Part shown: positions 29,486-36,620 of the stretch, piece by piece
Layout of the letters: the number at the start of each line of letters is the position of its first letter
Numbering within the stretch: position 1 is the stretch's first letter
Assembly (NCBI RefSeq): GCF_000017205.1
Contig: NC_009656.1
Span: 5,336,001-5,400,000 of the forward strand
Direction: 5' to 3'
Source: Pseudomonas paraeruginosa PA7
GTDB lineage: Bacteria; Pseudomonadota; Gammaproteobacteria; Pseudomonadales; Pseudomonadaceae
Length of the DNA: 64,000 nucleotides
Notes under the pieces: model-generated
What the model saw: only the letters and a program-made list of their open reading frames with translations
Database searches by the model: none
What the model was told of the DNA's origin: nothing
Made by a program: the position numbers and the translations under genes

Positions 29486-31342
29486 ATGCCGAAACGCCTG
29501 TTGCCCTGGATGGCGCTGTGCGCCTGTTCTCCCCTGCTGGCCGCGCCGGCCGTTCCCGAAGCCCGCCTCCAGCAGTTGGCCGCCGATCCCTACTGGATCG
29601 CCCTCGGTCACTACGAGCGCGGCAAGCTCGGCGGCTGGCGCAGCTACGTCGACGACGAGCGGTTCTTCCTCGCCGACGACGGCGAGAGCCACCCGGAAGC
29701 CGAACTGGCGGCCACGCTGGAGGCGCTCTACGCCTCGCCCAGCCTTGGCGACAAGCACGCGCAGTGCGTCTACCCGGCGCGCACCCGCTGGCTGCGCCGG
29801 CAACTGCAACTCGATGACCTGCCGCAGCCGCAGTGCAGCGAATACGAAACCTGGTACCGCGACATCAACCCGCACAGCGCCGTGCTGGTGTTTCCCGCCG
29901 CCTACCTGAACAGCCCGTCGTCGATGTTCGGCCACACCCTGCTGCGCATCGACCAGGCCGACGTCAGCAGCAACAACACTGCCCTGCTCAGCTACGCGCT
30001 GAACTTCGGCGCCTATATCGAAGGCATGGACAACAGCATCCTCTATGCCTGGAAAGGCCTGATGGGCGGCTATCCCGGCCTGTTCGCGCTGGTCCCCTAC
30101 CGGGAGAAGCTGGCCGAATACAGCCGCCTGGAGAACCGCGACCTGTGGGAATACAAGCTGAACCTGACGCCCGAGGAGACCGGGCGCATGGTCGAGCATG
30201 TCTGGGAGCTCAAGCAGGTCCGTTTCGACTACTACTTCTTCGACGAGAACTGTTCGTTCCGCCTGCTCGAACTGATGGAGATCGCCCGCCCGGGCATCGA
30301 GCTGACCGAGCAGTTCCCGCTTACCGCGATCCCCACCGACACCGTCCGCGCGGTGAAGAACGCCAGGCTGATCGAGCGCATCGACTACCGGCCGTCGCGC
30401 GAGAAGGAACTGCTCGCCCGCGCCGAACCGCTCGACCATGCCGAGCGCGACTGGGCCAAGCGCCTGGCGGACGACGACAGCCTGCTCGACGCTCCCGACT
30501 TCAAGGCCCTGCCGATGCCGCGCCAGGCGCTGATTCAGGACGCCGCCTTCCGCCTGGTGCGCTACCGTGCCACCGGCCAGGCGCGCGACAGCGGCATCGC
30601 CTCGCGCAGCTACAACCTGCTACGGGCGATCAACCGCAACCCACCGCCGGAACTGCACGTCGAACGTCCCGGCCAGCCGGAGGACGGCCACGAGTCACGC
30701 ACCTGGCAGCTCGGCGTCGGCAGCCGCGACGACCGCGCCTTCGCCGAATACGGCCTGCGCATGGCCTACCATGACCTCGCCGACAACGCCTATGGCTTCC
30801 CGCTCGGCGCGCAGATCGAGATCGGCCAGCTCAAGCTGCGCCAGTACGAGGGCAACCGCTGGCAGTTGCAGAATCTCGATCTGGTCACCATCCGCTCGCT
30901 GACCCCGCGCAACCAGTTGCTCAAGCCGCTGTCCTGGCAGGTCGCCGGCGGCCTGGAGCGAGTCCTGGGCGAGGACGGCGACGAGGTCCTGGTCAGCCAC
31001 CTCAATGGCGGTGCCGGCGGCAGCTGGATGTTCGGCGACGACCTGCTGCTCTACGCCATGGGCACCGCGCGGATCGAGAACAACAGCGACTTCGCCGCCG
31101 CGATCGCCCCGGCCATGGGCTTCGACAGCGGCCTGCTGTGGCGCAACCCGCTGGGCAACCTGACCCTGGAAGCCAGGGGTGACTACTTCCACAACGGCGA
31201 GGTGCGGCGCAGCCTGAGCTTCGGCCAGCAGGTCGAACTGGGCCGCGACCTGGGTCTGCGCCTGAGCGCCGAACGCGCGTTCAGCCACGTCAGCCAGCCG
31301 ATCAACGAGGTGAAGCTGGAACTGCGCTGGTACTACTACTGA
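29486..31342 (+). CDS. DUF4105 family outer-membrane/periplasmic protein
   Basis: A 618-residue exported protein; signal peptide at residues 1-20 (LPWMALCACSPLLAAPA). The conserved DUF4105 block lies at about residues 100-280 and includes FPAAYLNSPSSMFGHTLLRID and YYFFDENCSFRLLELMEI, the latter with a Cys-containing motif resembling papain-like or NlpC-type hydrolase surroundings. The last 200 residues alternate polar/hydrophobic and end in aromatic residues (LELRWYYY), as a beta-barrel would. Function unknown. Its stop overlaps the convergent NADAR gene by seven bases. The ATG at 29486 is chosen over a TTG six bases earlier. Confidence 0.87.
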   Translation: MPKRLLPWMALCACSPLLAAPAVPEARLQQLAADPYWIALGHYERGKLGGWRSYVDDERFFLADDGESHPEAELAATLEALYASPSLGDKHAQCVYPARTRWLRRQLQLDDLPQPQCSEYETWYRDINPHSAVLVFPAAYLNSPSSMFGHTLLRIDQADVSSNNTALLSYALNFGAYIEGMDNSILYAWKGLMGGYPGLFALVPYREKLAEYSRLENRDLWEYKLNLTPEETGRMVEHVWELKQVRFDYYFFDENCSFRLLELMEIARPGIELTEQFPLTAIPTDTVRAVKNARLIERIDYRPSREKELLARAEPLDHAERDWAKRLADDDSLLDAPDFKALPMPRQALIQDAAFRLVRYRATGQARDSGIASRSYNLLRAINRNPPPELHVERPGQPEDGHESRTWQLGVGSRDDRAFAEYGLRMAYHDLADNAYGFPLGAQIEIGQLKLRQYEGNRWQLQNLDLVTIRSLTPRNQLLKPLSWQVAGGLERVLGEDGDEVLVSHLNGGAGGSWMFGDDLLLYAMGTARIENNSDFAAAIAPAMGFDSGLLWRNPLGNLTLEARGDYFHNGEVRRSLSFGQQVELGRDLGLRLSAERAFSHVSQPINEVKLELRWYYY

Positions 31343-31890
31343 GCCAGGCGCCGGCGCACTTCCATCAGGGCGAAACCGAGCAGGTTGAGGCCGCGCCAGG
31401 CCGCCGGTTCGGTGGCCTGGGGATCGGTGGCGGCCAGGCCGATGCCCCAGATCGCGTCCACCGGGCTGGCTTCGACCAGCACCCGGTCGGCGGTGCCCAG
31501 CAGGTATTTCTTCAGCGAGGCGTTCTGGCCGAACTTGCCGAGATTGCCTTCGATCACGATTCCCATCCGCTCGGCGCTCCATAGCGCCTCGTCGAAGCCG
31601 GCGACTTCCCGGCCCAAGGCCTTCGCCTCGCCTGGGCTGCGCGCCGCCAGGATGCGCTCGAGCAGCTTACGGTCGTCGAACAAGCGTGCCTTGGCCGCCA
31701 TCATGTAGTGCTCGGCGCTGGCATAGCGCACCCCGCCGAGCTTGAACGAAGCCTCGTACCACTGGCTGAAGCAGCTCTTGCCGACCTGGTCATCCGCTGC
31801 CGGGCGATGTCCCCAGAAATACAGGTATTTGAAGCTTTCGCCGGCCGCGCAGCGCTGGCGCAGCCGCTCGAGGTTCATTATCTCGCTCAT
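31336..31890 (-). CDS. NADAR domain protein (YbiA/RibX family, predicted ADP-ribosyl glycohydrolase)
   Basis: A 184-residue cytosolic protein. NADAR features are clear: FSQWYEASF (substrate-binding Trp-Tyr), YASAEHYMMAAKARLF (the catalytic Glu of AEHYMM), and a C-terminal NLLGFALMEVRRRL. Family members hydrolyse N-glycosidic bonds; some act on riboflavin intermediates and some remove ADP-ribose from guanine bases. It starts 54 bases after the rtcR stop on the same strand and may be co-transcribed with it. The ATG at 31890 is chosen; TTG 31896 and ATG 31878 are alternatives. Which substrate it uses is not visible. Confidence 0.88.
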   Translation of the reverse strand: MSEIMNLERLRQRCAAGESFKYLYFWGHRPAADDQVGKSCFSQWYEASFKLGGVRYASAEHYMMAAKARLFDDRKLLERILAARSPGEAKALGREVAGFDEALWSAERMGIVIEGNLGKFGQNASLKKYLLGTADRVLVEASPVDAIWGIGLAATDPQATEPAAWRGLNLLGFALMEVRRRLAQ

Positions 31891-31944
31891 CGGCAATCGT
31901 CCCTGGAGCCCGTGAAAAGTGCCCAGGATATCCCGAAGTGGCGT

Positions 31945-33540
31945 TCAGGCGCGTATCTGCGCCCAATCCAGGCCGAAACGAGCCAGGAACTTGCGCAGTC
32001 GGTCGGCGTCGTTGGGGTTGCGCTTGCCCTCGCGCGAAACGGCGAACAGCCGGCGTCCCGCCTCGGAAAGGGTCTTAGCCCCGCGGCACACCTCCAGCAC
32101 CGCCTGCAGTTGCAGGCGGTCGAACAGATCCAGGGCCTCCACCCGCTGCCCCAGCAGCTCAGCCAGTGGCTCCCGCCCCGCATCGAGCCCCCAGGCCTGG
32201 CGCAGGCGGAGGATCTCCTCCTCGACCAGCGCCTCGTCGATCCGCCCGCTGTCGGCGAGGGTGGCCATCCGTGTGATGGAAGCCGACAGCTCGCGGAAGT
32301 TGCCGGCCCAGCGCGCTTCGCTGGAACCGGCGAAGGCCAGGTAGCGACGCTTGGCCTCCAGGTTGAAGCGCACCTGCCGCCCCTGCTCGCGGGCGTGCCG
32401 CTCCAGTTCGAAGTCGATGTTCGGCTCGATGTCCTCGCGGCGCCCGGCCAGACCCGGTAGCTCGAAGGTCCACAGGTTGATGCGGGCGAACAGGTCCTCG
32501 CGGAACAGGCCTTCGGCCACTCGTCCGCGCAAGTCGCGGTGGGTCCCGGCGATGAGCTGGAAGTCGCTCTCCACCTCACGGTCCGAACCCAGCGGGAAGA
32601 AGCGCTTCTCTTCGATCGCCTTGAGCAGCATCGCCTGTTCGTCGGCACCCAGCTCGCCGATCTCGTCGAGGAACAGCATGCCACCGTCGGCTGCGCGCAG
32701 CAGGCCTTCGCGCGCGTTCTGCGCGCCGGTGAAGGCGCCCTTGACGTGGCCGAACAGTGCCGACATCGCGCCGTCGCCGCGCAAGGTGGCGCAGTTGACC
32801 TCGACGAAGCGCCCATCGAGCTGGTGCCGGCTGCGCTTGAGTTCGTAAATGCGCCGGGCGAGGAACGATTTGCCGGCGCCGGTCGGCCCCACCAGCAGCA
32901 TTGGCGCCCGGGAACGCACGGCGACCCGCTCGATCTGCTCGATGGAACGGTTGAAAGCGGCATTGCGCGTGGCGATTCCCGACTTGAGCAAAGCCAGGCT
33001 TTCCTCCTGTTCACGGCGGAACCGCGAGGCGATGCGGTCGTAGCGGGACAGGTCGAGGTCGATCAACGTCGCCGAGCCCTCGGGATGGCGCGCCTCGTCC
33101 TTGCGCCGCGACGGCGAGGTCTGCACCAGCCGGGCCGGCAGGTAGCGCGCCTCGGTAAGGAGGAACCAGCAGATCTGCGCGACATGGGTCCCGGTGGTGA
33201 TGTGCACCAGGTAGTCCTCGCGCTCGGTGTCGAAGGGATAGGCGCTGACGAAATCGTGCAGGGCGCCATAGACCTCCTCGAAGTCCCAGGGGTTGCGCAG
33301 CGCCATCGGCTGCAGGCGCACCTCGGTGTGCGGCGACACCGCGGCGATGTCGGCGCGGATCCGCTCGGCCAGGCCGAGATCGCGGGCGTCGTCGCCGTGG
33401 ATCAGTTCGAGGCGGTCGATCAGCAGGTCCGGCTGCTGGCACAGGCCGATGCTCGGCCGCCACTTTTGCCAGCGCGCCGCGCCCTTGCCGAGACGGTCGA
33501 GGGTGGTGCCGATGAAGCCGATGGCGACCGTGCGTTTCAT
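31945..33540 (-). CDS. rtcR: Sigma-54-dependent transcriptional activator of RNA repair, RtcR
   Basis: A 531-residue activator. Residues 1-180 form the RtcR-specific CARF-like (Rossmann) sensor (KRTVAIGFIGTTLD, VHITTGTHVAQICWF). The AAA+ domain has Walker A GPTGAGKSFLA, the sigma-54 contact loop GAFTGA and Walker B GGMLFLDEIGE. A C-terminal helix-turn-helix is near residues 480-531. The CARF domain is thought to sense RNA ends such as 2',3'-cyclic phosphate tRNA fragments. The gene is divergent from the slipin-rtcB operon, whose promoter is sigma-54 type. The ATG at 33540 is preferred; GTG at 33543 is adjacent and possible. Confidence 0.95.
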   Translation of the reverse strand: MKRTVAIGFIGTTLDRLGKGAARWQKWRPSIGLCQQPDLLIDRLELIHGDDARDLGLAERIRADIAAVSPHTEVRLQPMALRNPWDFEEVYGALHDFVSAYPFDTEREDYLVHITTGTHVAQICWFLLTEARYLPARLVQTSPSRRKDEARHPEGSATLIDLDLSRYDRIASRFRREQEESLALLKSGIATRNAAFNRSIEQIERVAVRSRAPMLLVGPTGAGKSFLARRIYELKRSRHQLDGRFVEVNCATLRGDGAMSALFGHVKGAFTGAQNAREGLLRAADGGMLFLDEIGELGADEQAMLLKAIEEKRFFPLGSDREVESDFQLIAGTHRDLRGRVAEGLFREDLFARINLWTFELPGLAGRREDIEPNIDFELERHAREQGRQVRFNLEAKRRYLAFAGSSEARWAGNFRELSASITRMATLADSGRIDEALVEEEILRLRQAWGLDAGREPLAELLGQRVEALDLFDRLQLQAVLEVCRGAKTLSEAGRRLFAVSREGKRNPNDADRLRKFLARFGLDWAQIRA

Positions 33541-33559
33541 CACTTCTTATCCTTCAAGA

Positions 33560-33692
33560 TAAAGATCGATATGAAAATATATAGAAATAGCCAGGCATCT
33601 CTCCATCGAGTTCGCCGACGAATCCCAATAAAAAATTTATTAATCTTTAAAATCAAAGAGTTAAATAAAAAACAGACTTATCGAGAAAAACC
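33560..33692. promoter_or_regulatory. AT-rich upstream activating region of the rtc operon, with the likely RtcR sites
   Basis: Between rtcR and the sigma-54 promoter lies a tract far richer in A+T than the rest of the window (runs such as AATAAAAAATTTATTAA near 33627-33643). It includes a perfect IHF consensus. RtcR hexamers would bind here; I cannot define the exact operator by eye. The rtcR promoter must also be here. Confidence 0.6.
33651..33663 (+). promoter_or_regulatory. IHF binding site upstream of the rtc promoter
   Basis: AATCAAAGAGTTA is a perfect match to the consensus WATCAANNNNTTR. It lies about 30 bases upstream of the -24 element, the usual place for IHF to bend DNA between an enhancer-bound activator and sigma-54 polymerase. 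Confidence 0.75.
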
Positions 33693-33708
33693 TGGCACGC
33701 CGCTCGCT
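33693..33708 (+). promoter_or_regulatory. Sigma-54 promoter of the rtc RNA-repair operon
   Basis: TGGCACGCCGCTCGCT matches TGGCACG-N4-TTGCW with one mismatch, and has the invariant GG (33694-33695) and GC (33706-33707) ten bases apart. Transcription would start about 12 bases downstream, near 33719. It fits the neighbouring sigma-54 activator rtcR. The tRNA-like element and all rtc genes lie downstream. Confidence 0.88.
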
Positions 33709-33731
33709 ATATCCATTTCGACCGCATCGCC

Positions 33732-33848
33732 CATGCAGGCCGACGGGTCGGGACTCCAGTCCCGCCGGTGCCCGAGCCCACCCCTGGTGTCGGCGTCGTG
33801 CATGCCGCCCGCAGCAACGACGGTCACTCGCGAGTCCGGCAATGCCGG
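33732..33848 (+). ncRNA. Structured leader RNA of the rtc operon
   Basis: The stretch between the sigma-54 start and the tRNA-like element shows nested complementarity. CATGCA (33732-33737) pairs with TGCATG (33799-33804), GCCGAC (33739-33744) with GTCGGC (33789-33794), and CGGGAC (33749-33754) with GTCCCG (33759-33764). GGTG/CACC at 33767-33782 can form a third arm. A further hairpin CCGGC-AAT-GCCGG occupies 33836-33848, directly before the cloverleaf. No ORF with an RBS is seen. The role is unknown. Confidence 0.5.
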
Positions 33849-33853
33849 TTCGC

Positions 33854-33926
33854 GGTTCGATAGCTCAGCCTGGTAGAGCAACCATCCACGAAATGGTCTG
33901 TCGCGGGTTCGACTCCCGCTCGAACG
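33854..33926 (+). tRNA. tRNA-like element, tRNA-Arg(ACG)-like but degenerate, in the rtc operon leader
   Basis: A full cloverleaf can be drawn. Acceptor GGTTCGA (33854-33860) with TCGAACG (33920-33926), six pairs plus a G1-G72 mismatch. D stem GCTC/GAGC with loop AGCCTGGTA. Anticodon stem ACCAT/ATGGT with loop CCACGAA, reading anticodon ACG (Arg). Variable region CTGTC. T stem GCGGG/CCCGC with loop TTCGACT. Three features argue against a working tRNA: position 33 is C instead of invariant U, the first acceptor pair is broken, and TTG follows instead of encoded CCA. It lies between the sigma-54 promoter and the repair genes, so it is probably an inducible tRNA mimic, decoy or ligase substrate rather than a decoding tRNA. 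Confidence 0.7.
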
Positions 33927-34200
33927 TTGCCTTAACGGCAATCACTCAATGGCAACACCCGCCGGTGTGGCCGAGGCGAACTGCGCAAGCGGCCAGGAAG
34001 GCCGGAGAACGCAAGGGAGCCGAGGCCGCCGCCGGCCCGCCCGGCCCGCGGATCGGGCACGTAGCAGGGCAGGCCTGGAGCGAGGGACATCGCCCATACG
34101 GACAGGACGTTCGCAGGCCCCCGCCTCCTCCGCACTCCATCCGCGAGGTCCGGCGGGCCGGCGAACACCGGCACCCGGAAAACACGAAAGGAATGAAGAA
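33927..34200 (+). other. GC-rich structured spacer between the tRNA-like element and the slipin gene
   Basis: This 274-base part of the rtc leader begins with a small hairpin TTGCC-TTAAC-GGCAA (33927-33941). TGGCCG (33968-33973) pairs with CGGCCA (33990-33995). GCCGGTG (33961-33967) is complementary to CACCGGC (34166-34172), which could close the whole domain, though CACCGGC can also pair locally. No ORF with a ribosome-binding site is convincing. The end carries the RBS of the next gene (GAAAGGA). Confidence 0.45.
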
Positions 34201-35346
34201 ATGAAAATGCTGAAGCGCTTCATCGTGAAGAAGAACGAACGTGGCCTGCTGTACGCCGAGGGCGACTTCCTCGCCGTGCTCGAACCGGGCACCTATCGCC
34301 GCTTCGATCCGTGCGACCGCCTGAGCCTGGAAACCTTCAGCCTGAACACCCCGCAATTCGAACACCGCCTGGCCGGTTACCTGCGGCAGAGCGAGCCGGA
34401 ACTGGTCGAGCGCTACTTTACCCGGATGGACCTGGGCGACAACGAGGCCGGCCTGCGCTACGAGGACGGCGTACTGGTGGAACTGCTCGCCCCGGGTAGC
34501 CGTCGACTGTACTGGAAGGGCCAGACCGAGCAGCGACTGGAGCGCATCGACCTGGCGCAGGACTATCGCCTGACGGCCGCACTGGTCGCCCAATTGAACC
34601 AGCCGAACCTGCGCGGTCGCAGCCTGGCGGGCCTGGAAGCGGTGTTGCTGGCCCAGGTGCCGGCGTTCCAGGTCGGCGTGCTGAAGGTCGATGGCGCCCT
34701 GGCCGGGCTGCTGCAAGCCGGACAATACGGTTTCTGGCGCTACAACCGACAAGTCGGCGTGGAACTGGTCGACACCCGTATCCAGGCGCTGGAGGTCAGC
34801 GGCCAGGAGATCCTCACCCGCGACAAGGTCAGCCTGCGCCTGAACCTCGCCGCCAACTGGCGCTACAGCGACGTTCTGGCCGCGTACTCGCGACTGAGCA
34901 AGCCACTGGAGCATCTGTACCGCGAGCTGCAGTTCGGCCTGCGGGCGGCGGTGGGAACGCGCACGCTCGACGAGTTGCTGGAGAACAAGCAGTCGATCGA
35001 CGAAGCGGTCAGCGCCCACCTGGCCGCCAAGCTGGAAGGCAGCGGCATGGAGGTGAGCGGCCTGGGCGTGCGCGACATCATCCTGCCCGGCGAGATGAAG
35101 ACCCTGCTGGCGCAGGTGGTGGAGGCGGAAAAGGCGGCCCAGGCCAACGTGATCCGGCGCCGCGAGGAAACCTCGGCGACCCGCTCGCTGCTGAACACGG
35201 CGAAGGTGATGGAGGAAAATCCGACCGCGCTGCGCCTGAAGGAACTGGAAACCCTGGAGCGGGTGGCCGAACGCATCGACCGGATCTCGGTGTTCGGCGG
35301 CCTGGACCAGGTATTGAATGGGCTGGTCACGCTGAAGCAGGCCTGA
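34201..35346 (+). CDS. SPFH/band-7 (slipin-like) protein of the RNA-repair operon
   Basis: A 381-residue protein. The start MKMLKRFIVKKNERGLLYAEGDF is polar: the N-terminal membrane hairpin typical of slipins and stomatins is missing, so it may be soluble or peripheral. Residues about 170-330 form the SPFH core (VDTRIQALEVSGQEILTRDKV, YRELQFGLRAAVG, LGVRDIILPGEMK). A coiled-coil segment with EAEKAAQANVIRRREETSATRSLLNTA follows, the oligomerisation region. Genes of this type occur next to rtcB in several proteobacteria; the link to RNA repair is not explained. RBS AAAGGA precedes the ATG. Confidence 0.88.
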   Translation: MKMLKRFIVKKNERGLLYAEGDFLAVLEPGTYRRFDPCDRLSLETFSLNTPQFEHRLAGYLRQSEPELVERYFTRMDLGDNEAGLRYEDGVLVELLAPGSRRLYWKGQTEQRLERIDLAQDYRLTAALVAQLNQPNLRGRSLAGLEAVLLAQVPAFQVGVLKVDGALAGLLQAGQYGFWRYNRQVGVELVDTRIQALEVSGQEILTRDKVSLRLNLAANWRYSDVLAAYSRLSKPLEHLYRELQFGLRAAVGTRTLDELLENKQSIDEAVSAHLAAKLEGSGMEVSGLGVRDIILPGEMKTLLAQVVEAEKAAQANVIRRREETSATRSLLNTAKVMEENPTALRLKELETLERVAERIDRISVFGGLDQVLNGLVTLKQA

Positions 35347-35400
35347 CCGCGAACGACTCCGCACCGGCCAAGGGACGGCGCGGAATACAAGGAAAGCACG

Positions 35401-36615
35401 ATGAAAGACATGAACATCCTCGAAGTCGCCGGCGGCAAGCCGATCAAGCTCTGGACCCAGGGCGTCCCGGTGGAGGAAGAAGCGCGCCGGCAACTGATGA
35501 ACACGGCGAAGATGCCGTTCATCTTCAAGCACCTGGCGGTGATGCCCGACGTCCACCTGGGCAAGGGTTCGACCATCGGCAGCGTGATCCCCACCCTCGG
35601 CGCGATCATCCCGGCGGCGGTGGGCGTGGACATCGGTTGCGGGATGATCGCCGCGCGGACCTCGCTGGTCGCCGCCGATCTGCCGGACAACCTGCACGGT
35701 CTGCGCAGCGCCATCGAGCAGGCGGTGCCCCACGGCAAGACCTTCGGCCGTCGCGACCGCGGCGCCTGGCATGAGGTGCCGGACGCCGCCGACCAGGCCT
35801 GGAAGGCGCTCGCCGGCCGCTTCAGGGCGATCACCGACAAGTACCCGCGGCTGGAGAAGACCAACAACCGCCAGCACCTGGGTACCCTCGGCACCGGCAA
35901 CCACTTCATCGAGGTCTGCCTGGACGAGGCCGATCGCGTCTGGTTCATGCTGCACAGCGGTTCGCGCGGGGTCGGCAACGCCATCGGCAACCTGTTCATC
36001 GAACTGGCCAAGGCCGACATGCGCCAGCACATCGCCAACCTGCCAGACAAGGACCTGGCCTACTTCGAGGAGGGCAGCCGGCACTTCGACGACTACGTGG
36101 AAGCGGTCGGCTGGGCCCAGGACTTCGCCCGGCAGAACCGCGCGCTGATGATGCACGCGGTGATCGAGGCGGCGCGCCAGGTGATCCGCAAGCCGTTCGA
36201 GGCCAATCTCGAAGCGGTCAACTGCCACCACAACTACGTGCAGAAGGAACGCCACTTCGGCCAGGAGGTGCTGGTCACCCGCAAGGGCGCGGTGTCCGCG
36301 CAGAAGGGCCAGCTCGGCATCATCCCCGGCTCGATGGGCGCGAAGAGCTTCATCGTCCGCGGCCTCGGCAACCAGGAAGCGTTCTGCTCGTGCAGCCACG
36401 GGGCCGGGCGGACCATGAGCCGGACCCAGGCGAAGAAGGTCTTCAGCGTCGAAGACCAGATCCGCGCCACCGCCCACGTCGAATGCCGCAAGGACGCCGA
36501 CGTGATCGACGAGATCCCGATGGCCTACAAGGACATCGACCGGGTCATGGAAGCCCAGCGCGAGCTGGTGGAAGTGCTGCACACCCTGCGTCAGGTGGTG
36601 TGCGTGAAAGGATGA
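35401..36615 (+). CDS. rtcB: RNA-splicing ligase RtcB
   Basis: A 404-residue GTP- and Mn-dependent RNA ligase that joins 2',3'-cyclic phosphate or 3'-phosphate ends to 5'-OH ends, as in tRNA halves after ribotoxin cleavage. Metal ligands are in place: D77 and C80 (GVDIGCG), H168 (GTGNHFIE), H185 (LHSGSRG) and the NCHHNY histidines 276-277. H333 in CSHGAGRTMSR is the residue that becomes linked to GMP. Length is typical of the bacterial type. It is 54 bases downstream of the slipin gene, and the HEAT gene starts 5 bases after its stop. Confidence 0.97.
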   Translation: MKDMNILEVAGGKPIKLWTQGVPVEEEARRQLMNTAKMPFIFKHLAVMPDVHLGKGSTIGSVIPTLGAIIPAAVGVDIGCGMIAARTSLVAADLPDNLHGLRSAIEQAVPHGKTFGRRDRGAWHEVPDAADQAWKALAGRFRAITDKYPRLEKTNNRQHLGTLGTGNHFIEVCLDEADRVWFMLHSGSRGVGNAIGNLFIELAKADMRQHIANLPDKDLAYFEEGSRHFDDYVEAVGWAQDFARQNRALMMHAVIEAARQVIRKPFEANLEAVNCHHNYVQKERHFGQEVLVTRKGAVSAQKGQLGIIPGSMGAKSFIVRGLGNQEAFCSCSHGAGRTMSRTQAKKVFSVEDQIRATAHVECRKDADVIDEIPMAYKDIDRVMEAQRELVEVLHTLRQVVCVKG

Positions 36616-36620
36616 GAAGA

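Noticed and set aside
33961..34172. A second tRNA-like or class II tRNA starting GCCGGTG and ending CACCGGC
   Set aside because: The acceptor-like pairing is perfect but no T arm with TTCGA precedes the 3' strand and the insert is about 200 bases; local pairing explains CACCGGC equally well.
33842..34204. ORF running through the tRNA-like element and leader
   Set aside because: It crosses a folded RNA, lacks an RBS and ends at the slipin start; composition is not coding.
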